The notes beneath the pieces were generated by a model. It saw nothing but the letters and a program-made list of their open reading frames with translations, was not told the DNA's origin and did no database searches. Of a DNA stretch of 64,000 nt, positions 11,388-20,999 are shown in pieces. This DNA comes from Opisthorchis felineus. Its lineage: Eukaryota; Platyhelminthes; Trematoda; Opisthorchiida; Opisthorchiidae. The translations under genes were made by a program, and so were the position numbers. The stretch spans positions 25,814-89,813 of the forward strand of contig SJOL01006991.1 in the NCBI GenBank assembly GCA_004794785.1. The letters run 5' to 3'. How positions within the stretch are numbered: the stretch's first letter is position 1; each line of letters begins with the position of its first letter.

Positions 11388-13005
11388 AAATGGTTCTATA
11401 TCAATACATTTTGTGACAGAGCGTCAAGCCACCATAAGCTTGCGTTTGTTCCTTGTTCTTATTCCTGCTATTATCTTCAGGTTGTTTTGATCAAGCAGAC
11501 ATCTCTCTTGAAATCCATTCAGGATGACCAACGGTAGGTATTGTGTCTTCTGGTTGCAAACTAATGCTAATGTATTATGGCCGACAGTATTTTCTTAGTT
11601 TACGTTCTGGCAGTCATTCTTCGAATTCTTCGTACAGCACAGGACATCATCATAACCTGTGTTCTTTCCTTTAACATTCAGAGAGTTTTCTGTGGAGTAG
11701 TGGTAAGTTTGAGTTCTATTAATAGTCCGTGTTGTTGCACTAGTCTTGCAATCCCTTCAGAAACATTTTCGGTGTACTAAAGGATGAGTTTTCGGCTTTC
11801 GTGTTGTGACGTCGAAGTCACCGAGTTTCACATTCCAAGAAATCTCTGAATACAATCGCCTACTAATCATTTCTCCAAAAGACTTCCTTAATGCGGCCTT
11901 TTCATTCGTTTTAGATTTTGTTGTATCACAGATGGATTTGGTTAGCTCGGAATATCTTCTGTTGCCTATCCTTTTGGGATCTGGTTGGTTGCTGTGGTAG
12001 ATCCTGCCTTGATCAGTATTTATTGCTTCCCAGCATATTCCGCTTTAGGACTGTCCTCTGGACTGTCTTGTATTGAGGAAGCCCGGTCGTTTCCTCTTTT
12101 ACCCTTGTTGTGGAATGAATGACATGAGCGTCACTGTCGATGGGTCTTGTTGCAGTATAATCTTCTTGGGATAACGGATGTTCTATGAACACGGCTTATC
12201 CATGTAATGATGTTGAATTCCGGAGGTACGGTTCGTTTCAGCCCCTACGTTGGGACTTCTGCGATGAACACTAAAATCAGGGATTCCCTTAGCGCTCCAC
12301 TCAACAGTTAAAATAACTTCCCATAAACCTAGAGCATGTTGTTACGTTAAGCGTGGTTGGTGTGTACGTGTTTGCTTTCTCAAGGAATACATTTAGTACT
12401 CCCGGGCTATCCGGCAGTTCAGCAAAGCAGAATCACATTCACCCCATGCATCCAACAAGCTTACATCTAATGATGCAACCATAGTGCCTTTGACCCTTAC
12501 GTCTTGCAATTTTTCGAGGGGCTATCGTGCACGTTTCGTTAAAAACTGGATAGGTTGATGAGATGTTCCTGATTTCCTCATAATTCGTGTGCAATATTAT
12601 AGGATGCGGTTTCGGATGTTGTTATACGTGACCACAGGGACATTTTTTACTCGTATAAATTCGGAAGCTCGATTAAGTGGTGAATATCTGTATCGTGCGC
12701 TCACGTTCCTCGATATTGCTGGCTAGAAGAAGTCCCTTGAACACCCCCTAACTTTCGTTTATTTTGTCAGCTTATTGTGTAGTTTCATTTGGTTCTATGT
12801 GACGATATTTGGTTACCGTCTAAGCGTTCCCTGGTTCCACTCTGGTAGTCTGGTTTATATATCACAACTACCACGTCATTTTTAGCTGGCAGAATTCCAA
12901 TAGTTTAATTCTTTCTGAGATTAAGCAATGCACCTTTTCTTGGATTGAGAGAGTTTTGCAAGGTGCGGTTGCTATCAGGCATATTCACTGGGTTCATTGG
13001 ATGTT
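11388..13005 (-). pseudogene. Penelope-like element (PLE) RT and GIY-YIG remnant
   Basis: A badly decayed minus-strand coding region of a PLE, a retroelement class with a telomerase-like RT and a GIY-YIG endonuclease. Going down the minus strand: NLRKN then TIGILPAKNDVVVVIYKPDY (about 12950-12845) matches the ILPADKG...VV...DY segment that opens PLE RTs. Next, NTDQGRIYHSNQPDPKR (about 12025-11970) matches the TNTD...YHSNHP segment. Then RKPKTHPLV, and after a frameshift VSEGIARLVQQHGL, ELKLTTTPQKTL (about 11790-11690), match the linker before GIY-YIG. Last, LALVCNQKTQYL, LKIIAGIRTRNKRKLMVA and CIDIEPFC (about 11560-11388) match the endonuclease C-terminus. Many stops and frameshifts are present, and I could not place the YVDD motif or the GIY-YIG residues. 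Placement is by pattern recognition, not search. Confidence 0.7.
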
Positions 13006-13009
13006 ACTA

Positions 13010-16000
13010 CTGTTTATAAAAGCCCAATCTACCCGGTGTTTATTGTGCCCGTCTAATTGGAAGTGATCCATTTAACAAGCAGGTTCCCGACCGACTCTGG
13101 CAGCTGTTTGCTGAAGAAATTTCTAGCCCAGACTTTGCTGATGGTAACGTTGCTGCTTATGATTATTCTGGCTAATTCGAATCAAGGTTAAACTGCTTCA
13201 TAGTCGTCAACTCGATTCTGCTTCACATTGTTCCTTTGAGTTATGCCAGAAGCTCTGACCCTGTCATTGACGAAAATGTGTCTCTCTCCCTCGTAAGCAT
13301 TCGGTTGTCATAATGCGTTTGCGAGAATCTGCGAGCAGCGTCTATGATTCTGTTGTGCATGCATACACAATCACGAATGATTCAAAGTTGGTCATTAGAA
13401 TGCACTCAGTAGCAAACCATTACGTCACAAATACTCGTGGCAGAAATGAAGATGTATTTGTGGGAAAGCTTGTCGACAAGCAAAAGCCCATCAACACCGA
13501 ACGATATAAAGTTTGGAAAGTCCGGAATTATTACAGGGGTTGTGAGATACTAGTGTATTTTTACTGGTTCACCAAGCAAGGCAATTAAGTCAAGTTTCCT
13601 GGCATCACGAAAAACGTTCTTTTTACTTTAAATGCACCCCGTAGTAAAATCCGTCAACTCGAACGAAGGAGAGGAGCATCAGTTAAAGTGGAAAGTGAAA
13701 CCCATGGTATTCTTAGGATCAAACGACATGTAGAAAATAGGTCCACACTCTTGGACAACTTTAGCAACATCTTGCTCAACCAGGTCTTTTCTTAAACAGT
13801 TGATGTGTTAGTAACTGATAGACTCGCTCATCTTAGCGGCACTTGAGACTCACGTGTTTCTGATTCTCGAACAAGGGTTGACACCCGAACTGAGTAGATT
13901 TTTACATCCTTATTTTTAGTCAAACAGAACCCGGTTTTCTTCACAAGTTGTCGGATAACGGCGTTCTGTATTTTCAGACGTTGCGCATAACGTACTGTGA
14001 AGGGATCAATTGTCTACGCCATGATTTTTACTGTTAAAGTTAAACTCAAGCTAAACTTCCTTGCAGTGCCAGGCAAAGGTCATACCAACATGGAGTCCAC
14101 AAAACAGCAGCTAATGAGTGGCAGCTCAGGTTTAGTCATTGTTGAAGTAAGTAGCGAAAAATGCTGCAGACAACTGACCGATCTTAAGACATGGCGGTTT
14201 ACCGGTGGGCATACGGGTGGTTAACGCACCAATGGGTCACAAATGCATCAACTGGTTACAGTAACAGTACTTTTGCAAACCCAGTTGCACATGTTTCCCC
14301 GAGGTTTTTTAAGCACTACTTCTGACTGGATGAATGTATTTGTCGTATGTATGGCATGAAATAACTCACTGACTTGCCCGGTTTCGATTTCCCAAAGCAA
14401 GCTGCTATGAGCCAAATGAACAAAAATGATGCATCTTCCAAAATGGTACACAAAAAAACCCACCGAATCCGCACTATGCCTCACAACTTTCTCCGGGCAC
14501 AATGATGTGCGACCGGTTGTTTTTGATACGGAAAATAAGATTTTTTGATTTTCACTCTGATAATACTACGTGCACCACGTTCGGAGCCGAAAACCCATGG
14601 GAAGAATTACTGCTGTACTTAGATCAGTTGGTGACTGAGTCAACTTGGAGCACTGACAAATAATATTGTATTGTATGTGCTGTCTTGTTTGAAGAAGGTC
14701 TCCTGCTTCAAAGAAACGAGGTTTTTTATGGAATCAGCTCTGACAATGAGAGCTTGAGAAACTTATGAGAACTTGGAATACATTACTCATGATGGATAAA
14801 GATGAATAAGGGGGGGGGGTCGCATAAGACTGATGACTGTAACATGATTATCTTTAGATGTGAAGCTATTCGTGGGTTACCTCCCAAACCATTTAGGTTA
14901 ATTAATAAGTAACAATGTGAGAAAGTTTTATCTTCTGGAAGCCTGCAAAGTTTAATTTCCTTTGGTTAACTTGAATCCTGAATGTATTGCATAGTTTTGC
15001 AGAATCTACCTCGACTTATGCATGGGTATCTTTTGTTGACAGATGGACAATACAAACAATTATTCGAACCACACTTGGATAGTGTGCATAATATTTGGTG
15101 GGTTGATAATAGTTGGTGAAAATTCAACTAACAAACTCACATGGCGGTTTCGCAGGATTTGAAACCAGAAATCCTGTCGTAGAGTTATGGTGGACAAGAT
15201 AATTGTGACTAGTCGCTGTTCTCGTTTAGTGCTTTTAGTGTCGAACATTCAGCAATAGGTCCTGGCAAGAATATGTGAACTCGCGGGCTACCGACACTTC
15301 TGTTTGGTCACATGCACCATGTGCTTGAAAACAATGCAACTTGTGAAAAAAATACTGCAATATTGTCACACTGCTTTTTTATATGCGCACCATTTGACTT
15401 GTTCTCAGCGTAAAAACACTTTATGGGCTGCTAGCCGGACATGATCTCCATTGATACTCGCACGATTTGCAATTGCAGTTATCTTAAGAGAGGCTTTGGT
15501 ATGTAAGAGACGTATCATCTGAAGAGATCATTCGAAGTCCGTAGAATCTGTCTCTGAATCGATAGAAAAACTGTGCTCCTGCCCTTAGGAATGCAGTCAT
15601 TTCAGTCGTCCCAAATTCCGTTTCCAAAGTATAGAAACAAACACAACTCAGTTATTATCTGCCTAGTTATGGCAAGCTTTGATGCGCGGACGTCAATTTA
15701 TCGTGCACTAAAGGCGCCGAATAATCGTACTGACAGAGCAGCACCACAGACTGGTGTGACCACATGTCTTAAGTGCGCCTTGGTGCATAGCTACGAAGTT
15801 GAGTGGGAATTCAAAGAAAAACACACTGAGCTGTCTTAGTAAGCCTCAACGATGCACGGATGCTCAAGTCATGTAGGAAGCACGGTAAAATTCCCATTAG
15901 AATAGCTGTTAGTTCGACTAGCCTGGAGTAACGGGAAAAATTACATCATATTCCTTGAGGACAGAATGTAAATCACTCATCCGTCTACAGCATGAAAGTT

Positions 16001-16320
16001 CCCATTGGACAGTATTTCGTGGACGTGAAAGTGTCGTATTATGCGCGCTCCGGTGCAACGTATTCATATTCATATTTTCTTAAAGCTGAAAGAGGCAAAA
16101 TTCCCAAAAGGCATGTTCCAGTCGGGAGTTTTATTACTAATGTAAAATCGGCTTCGCAGCTACTAGATACATCCAAGAACGCGATTTTCCCGGTCATAAG
16201 TTCTGTAATAGGATGCGTTGTGTTTAGCATTTAGAGTATTTCTGTTGCAGGTATCAGCGCTTTTCCTACAACGAACATATATTAACCTATTGTTTGCACT
16301 TGTGATTACTGCTGGTTTGT
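13010..16320. other. Unassigned stretch
   Basis: AT-rich, with short frames only (up to 91 codons at 13313-13588) and no domain. Contains a run of ten G at 14810-14819. No RNA gene seen. Confidence 0.3.
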
Positions 16321-16324
16321 CGAC

Positions 16325-16530
16325 TTGTCGAAATATAGGTAGCTCGGGTGTGTTTACTGTTAGTTGATTAGATGGTAGTTGATCCGTTTGCCGAGCTTGA
16401 CAACTGGTTTGCAAACGTTTCGTCCCCGGTCGAGGAGACATCCTCAGTGCGCAGTTGAGTGGATGCTTCCCCCGTGCCCAGCTGCGTTTATGTAGTTTTT
16501 GAAGAGTGCCTGAAAGGACCTGAAACACCC
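16325..16530 (-). repeat. Hammerhead-repeat family 3, left arm of an inverted repeat
   Basis: Minus-strand copy with an upstream block (ACTACATAAACGCAGCTGGG), a hammerhead core, then the GTCAAGCTCGGCAAACGG tail down to about 16330. It is the mirror partner of 16645-16808. It is the best-preserved core of this family in the window, with both CTGAGGA and GAAAC present. Confidence 0.75.
16401..16457 (-). ncRNA. Hammerhead-type ribozyme, family 3 (core intact)
   Basis: On the minus strand: outer stem I CAACTG (16457-16452) pairs with CAGTTG (16406-16401), and inner stem I GCA pairs with TGC. The core CTGAGGA (16447-16441) fits CUGANGA. Stem II is GTCTCC/GGGGAC with loop TCGACC. GAAA (16421-16418) leads into a stem III that is only the palindrome ACGT, and cleavage is predicted after the following T. 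One extra T sits between CUGANGA and stem II, which departs from the consensus. Stem I is supported by paired changes in the 41.8 kb copy. Predicted to act as a dimer because stem III has no loop. Confidence 0.6.
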
Positions 16531-16669
16531 CAAAACAGCAATCCAACCAACCAATGTAATATGAAACATATAGACCACAACGCAACGTAAATCGGGCCAA
16601 TAAAACTACAAGAAAGGTATATACCAATTAGCCAATCCCATGACAGGATATTAGATACTCTTCATAAAC

Positions 16670-16676
16670 TATATAA
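16670..16676 (+). promoter_or_regulatory. TATA-like box upstream of a family 3 hammerhead
   Basis: TATATAA, 47 bp before the CTGACGA core. The same box sits before the core in the 52.35 kb copy. A promoter role is inferred from this conservation. Confidence 0.35.
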
Positions 16677-16706
16677 ACGCAGCTAGGCACGGAGGAAGCA
16701 CCAACT

Positions 16707-16763
16707 CAACTGCGCGCTGACGATGTCTCCTCGACTGGGGACGGAACGTTTGCAAACCAGTTG
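16707..16763 (+). ncRNA. Hammerhead-type ribozyme, family 3 (core mutated)
   Basis: CAACTG (16707-16712) pairs with CAGTTG (16758-16763). The core is CTGACGA (16717-16723). Stem II is GTCTCC (16725-16730) with GGGGAC (16737-16742). The conserved GAAA is changed to GGAA (16743-16746), which should abolish or cripple catalysis. Stem III is the palindrome ACGT. Confidence 0.5.
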
Positions 16764-16809
16764 TCAAGCTCGGCGAACTGATCATCTACCATCTGATCAA
16801 CCAACAGCA

Positions 16810-19800
16810 CTGCTCATTTGTTGGGTTGAGTTGCGTATTAAAAGTGGCAACAGATCGATTGTGAACTGCTAACTGTTGCGTCGGTTGACTAAAGATTCAC
16901 TTGCAGTCTTAGTCTGAGGCACTAGCTAAAACTGACCGAAAGTGATGCCAATCTTCAGTTTATCTCTTCACCTACACCTGTTACTACTGGACAAAATTTG
17001 GACATTTCACGTGCATCATCAAAGTAGTCTTTTTAATCATTCACAGATGCGGGCAACGCTATGTGTCATTGTGAAGAAAATCACAAATGCAGCCAAGGAT
17101 TTGAGGCAACTGCAAGTTAGAAAGCGGGTTGCAATAAATATGGAACAAAAAGGTCTTTCCCTGGCTTGCAAATGGTGCACTTACTCAAGGGAGTCAAAGG
17201 TGTCATATAGTGTGTGAACACACAGACGCGGTTTCAGTGGCGCTATGTGAAAAGCCAGGTCAGCTCGGGTAAATTATTTTTTATCTTATTATGTTTTATC
17301 CCGCGCCGTCGGACTGTTCATAATCATTCATCAAAACGGTTTTTGAAACAGCGCACCTAATTGTATACAGTTTACGCCAACTCTTGGTTATCTTCGGAAC
17401 GGATGCCTAGAAGCACCGTTCCAACCCTAGCGGGCCAATCTCTGTGAGAGTCTCGGAATGCAACCCTAAAATCTCACTTTCTTTTAATCAATAAACTCTC
17501 ATTCTTTATCAATTCAACAGTGCAAATTTTTCATAGCTGTACGTGTGTGATAAAAATTCATTAAAATAATTTCATCAACCACCAGATTTCCGCATTTTTA
17601 CATAAGATTTCCGATGTCTATGTATCATTCTTTTATATACCATTTCGCTTTTCTTATATGATACTGAGGTTTAATAGCTTGTGCCTTTAGCGAAAATGTA
17701 GTTAAACACATTGTTATCTCAGAGTTTACACTGTAAAGTGAAAAAGGGCTTTTACCTCAACCCTTTTTATGTTTGTTCGTATTTGCCAATCTGTTCAAAC
17801 CCATGTTTATCCAAAAACCTTAAACGGCTCCTACCACCTGTCATCTGATGCGCAGAACTGAACAGCAAACGTTCATTGATATGAGATCATATCTGTGGCG
17901 AATTCTGATAGACAGCTCTCACTGTGCCACAGCGTGATTTGCTCTGAGTAAAAAGTATAACCATCTACACCTTAACATTTGAGTGGACAAAGTCCGGGGG
18001 AGCGATACAGAGTTGACAACGCAGAAAAAACTAGCCGTACCAACTACTTTCAGGCGCCAGGCTGGAATAGTCGTAAATGACAACCAGCTTGGTAAATCAA
18101 ATACACCATGCCTATTAACAACGAACTGATCAAATTTCGGCAGTCGCTTACTGTGTGCACCAACATGCCTCCTCTTTACCATCAGTGCTGCAAAGCTTAT
18201 TTGACATTACCTTTATTACGATATCTTGCATCGAAGTGCACGACAAAATTCTTTCAGTTTGATTTTGATAGGTTGTCCTGGACAGCAGTGGAAATACTAC
18301 CGGTCAAGGGTAACGACTGTAAACTCTTAGTGGCAGAGGTTAGGGAAGCTTTATCCTAAAGACCATAGAAAATTAATCTTCATAAGAAAAGTAAAGCAAA
18401 TGTGATGCTTTTAGTCATTCTACGTTTCAGGGAATGAGCGATAAATTTCCAGGAAAAGGACTCAGTTTCTTTTATTCCCGCCCAAATAACAAGTAACAGA
18501 AGTACGCAATACGACAGTGATGTATAGTTGCACAGCTGTCCGTGCTACTTGTATGTAAAGGACGAAACTGTACATTATATACGGTTAGATTATGAGTTCA
18601 TGGCTTGATAATAGCCATTTTGTGAACGAGGCTTAACCAACCATATTCGGCAAAGCAGATTACGTCTTTTCCACTGAACAAATAGTGTTTTACTTCAATT
18701 ATCCATCTGTAATCTCCGAATTCTTCCTTATCAGTCAGTCTCCCTAATTTTAAATGATACAACGATTTATTGGGTATTCCACTACAAAGACATGAAAGCT
18801 AGACCATGCTCGAACTGGAGATCAGATCTACTCAACCAACTAAGAGGCAAATGTTCTGAAGACAGTCGTAATATGATAACAGGCTTACTTCTGATGAAAA
18901 AGTGCACAACTACTAATAAAATTTTGTCTCAACATTAGGACTTTAGGTTTCTCTCACAAATTCGTTGCGTGGCCCATTTCTGAAGCGATTCGCTTAGTCA
19001 TAAAACTGTCTTGGATTCGGTCAGGCGAATATTTTGTTTCGTCTGGACGCAGAACAGAAATGATCGTTCACCTAGATTTTTCTTGGCTAATGAATCAAAA
19101 CAATTAATGCAAACTGATGTACAGAATTTGGAGTGAAAAGTGGCTTTTTTAACGCTGTCGCCGGAAGTTTTTGAAGGTTCAAGCAGAGCTCATGCAAGTA
19201 AAAAATTTGAGCATTCTTTCCGGCAAATTTTAATGTTTCACTTAAAAAATAACAAAAACTTTGACAAAGTTTAAAAATTGGAATAGGTAAACAATATGTG
19301 TTCGCCTGAAACGTTTTTTGGAGCCAACTTTACGGAAGTTTGCTGGTGATGATTTAGAATATTGAGGGTTTCTATGTAGAGGGTGCAGAAGTTAGACTTG
19401 GAGAGATTTGTTTCAGGTGGTTGCTGGATTTCTAGAATTTACGTCCACAGCAATCTTGCTTGGTGAGTTCACACCTGATGTAGGATGCATTGAACTCGGG
19501 TTCGACAAATATTATAGGTCATCAGAAATGCATATCCTCGTCTGTGCGGGTGTTTGAACTCCGGACATTTGATTTGCAAAGCGAGCATATTACCACATAT
19601 ACATTAGTGCACGCTGGATCTACCTGAACCATCCCGTCCGATTTACCATTGAAAAAGCTGTTGCCTGCATGCTCCCTCCGATAACGAACAAATCTTTTCG
19701 CTCAAACCAATAATAATTGTAACGGTTGACATTTATTGCATTTCACCCTGGCATGCAACGCCTAATATAGGCACTCCATTGGTGAGTGTCAGCGAATGTA

Positions 19801-20375
19801 TAAAACGCCCGAGATACACTGCACAATGGTTCCGCTTGCCTGGGTCATTTTGAATGCATGCACAGTTTGTTTTTTCATAAGGTGAAAACATTGCGACTGC
19901 AATAAAAAGTGAAGCTGCGCCCTATTTGAGAGCTGATGGAAGATTTTCTTCAGCAACAGGCAACCATTCCATATCTACTAGCAGAACATTGTGTTCTGAT
20001 AAATGTATACAAAAATAGATTATAAACGATTTAAAAGATATTAAAATTGCACGATTCGCCTATCTCCGTTTCTTTCTTTGTTGTCTGTGGTAAATGTAAG
20101 GTGTTTTTCTGAACGATGTGATGAACAAATCCCAAACCACACGAACCTCAATGCAATTTTATTATGACACCCCGTTCAGAAACAAAATTCGTTCCAGAGG
20201 TCTGCTTCAGCAGCTGATGTTTTTTAGGTCCTCAAACGTGTTTATCAGTTTTGTCGCATAAGTTCGAATACTACTGGTCAAAATGTGCACACTCTTACAC
20301 CTCATATCGTCCGTCAGCCAGATTGAATGACCAGACAAAGTTACTTTCTAGTGTTCGTAATCTAAACAAACATCT
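16810..20375. other. Unassigned stretch
   Basis: AT-rich, with only short frames, none with a recognised domain. A weak tRNA-like string on the minus strand near 18850-18790 is discussed among rejected items. Confidence 0.3.
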
Positions 20376-20380
20376 ATAGA

Positions 20381-20405
20381 CGTAATTCACTACTCATAAG
20401 GTTGC
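20381..20405 (+). repeat. Left terminal inverted repeat of the hammerhead element
   Basis: Reverse complement of 20972-20996 with one mismatch. It also pairs with the nearer segment 20451-20471, so the left end can form a hairpin of about 100 nt around the decayed ribozyme. Confidence 0.8.
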
Positions 20406-20441
20406 CGATGAGCCCCAAGAAGGGTGAAACCTCTCGTGGGC
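20405..20441 (+). ncRNA. Decayed hammerhead ribozyme, family 1 copy 1
   Basis: CCGATGA (20405-20411) replaces CTGATGA. Stem II is GCCC with GGGT around CAAGAA. GAAAC (20426-20430) is kept, and CTCTC precedes GTGGGC (20436-20441). The core U-to-C change and the loss of the ACCGGT stem III predict no activity. The segment is embedded in a 33-bp imperfect stem (about 20375-20408 with 20451-20486) that would compete with the ribozyme fold. Confidence 0.65.
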
Positions 20442-20521
20442 TGTCGGGCTGTCGGCAACCTTATGAGCAGTGTGTTACGTCTATACAGGTATCGCGATAT
20501 CTCGAATATTGTGCCATCTGA

Positions 20522-20860
20522 AACATAAGGCGACCTGGTGCAATACACCCAGTTGTTTAGATACATCAGTAACGAGAGATTCGGCTGAGTTGCAGGTGAG
20601 TCTACCAAAAAAACAAATTTGCGTGCAAATGAATGTGGTTGATTTGTTCAGCGAACAAACCAACTACCATCTACGCTAGCTGAGCTACCACCATTTTCCT
20701 CTATAGCAAATGAGTGTATTTCGCTAAACAAAAATGAGGCGGCCTGGTGCAGCACATTCGGTTGCCTGGAAACATCACAACCGAGAGATTCAGCTGGGTT
20801 CCAGGTGAGTCTCTCGAAAAAACCAAATTTGTCTGCAAATGAGTGTATTTCGCTAATTCC
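20522..20860 (+). repeat. Tandem repeat pair, offset 209 bp
   Basis: Two imperfect copies, about 20522-20660 and 20731-20860. They share GGCG.CCTGGTGCA, GAGAGATTC.GCTG, GTGAGTCT and GCAAATGA. The offset is close to the 214-bp spacing between tail copies in the 45 kb unit, which points to a repeat unit of about 210 bp. Confidence 0.7.
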
Positions 20861-20912
20861 GTGCCATTTGGTTTCAAGTGGAAAATAAGGTTGACGGAAA
20901 CTCGGGGGCTGC

Positions 20913-20955
20913 GCCTACCTGATGAGCCCCAGGAAGGGCGAAACCGGTCGTGGGC
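20913..20955 (+). ncRNA. Hammerhead ribozyme, family 1 (apparently intact)
   Basis: Stem I: GCCTAC (20913-20918) pairs with GTGGGC (20950-20955). Core CTGATGA (20919-20925). Stem II: GCCC (20926-20929) pairs with GGGC (20936-20939) around a 6-nt loop. GAAA is at 20940-20943. Stem III is the loop-less palindrome ACCGGT (20943-20948), followed by C20949; cleavage is predicted after C20949. Every conserved core base of a type I hammerhead is present. A further 9-bp helix (20885-20893 with 20973-20981) encloses the whole fold. Stem III cannot close on itself, so activity probably needs two copies pairing through ACCGGT, as known for PLE and retrozyme hammerheads. Confidence 0.88.
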
Positions 20956-20971
20956 TGTCGAAGAATTTTCA

Positions 20972-20996
20972 GCAACCTTATGAGTAGTGCATTACG
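20972..20996 (+). repeat. Right terminal inverted repeat of the hammerhead element
   Basis: Partner of 20381-20405. The same tail (AGCAACCTTATGAGTAGTG) recurs in decayed form at 43.05 kb (plus strand) and at 8.7 and 45.0 kb (minus strand). Confidence 0.8.
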
Positions 20997-20999
20997 AAT

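Larger units (their letters stand above)
16645..16808 (+). repeat. Hammerhead-repeat family 3, right arm of the inverted repeat
   Basis: Plus-strand copy: GATACTCTTCATAAACTATA, AACGCAGCTAGGCACGGAGG, the hammerhead region, then the GTCAAGCTCGGCGAACTG block to CAACCAACAG. With the left arm it can fold into a long hairpin around a spacer of about 115 bp (16531-16644). Confidence 0.75.
20381..20996 (+). mobile_element. 616-bp hammerhead element with 25-bp terminal inverted repeats (family 1)
   Basis: Bounded by inverted repeats at 20381-20405 and 20972-20996 that match at 24 of 25 positions. Inside are a decayed hammerhead (20405-20441), two imperfect direct repeats offset by 209 bp (GGCGACCTGGTGCA at 20529 and GGCGGCCTGGTGCA at 20738, each followed by an AGAGATTC..GCTG.GTT.CAGGTGAGTCT block and a GCAAATGA.TGT block), and an intact hammerhead (20913-20955). 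It has no coding capacity. The layout fits the non-coding LTR-like part of a PLE, or a small retrozyme whose unit is about 210 bp. Related copies are at 8.5, 43.0, 45.1 and 54.7 kb. Confidence 0.75.

Noticed and set aside
10823..11780. Series of hydrophobic plus-strand frames that look like membrane segments
   Set aside because: They are antisense shadows of T/G-rich sequence; the minus strand of the upper part carries the PLE endonuclease remnant.
16163..16627. 154-codon minus-strand frame
   Set aside because: It runs through the family 3 hammerhead repeat and its flanks; the same peptide pieces recur wherever the repeat occurs, so it is a by-product of the repeat.
18785..18855. tRNA-like string on the minus strand (TTAGTTGGTTGAGTAGA ... 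CCAGTTCGAGC), a possible SINE head
   Set aside because: The anticodon arm is missing, the B box is imperfect and no second copy was seen in the window.
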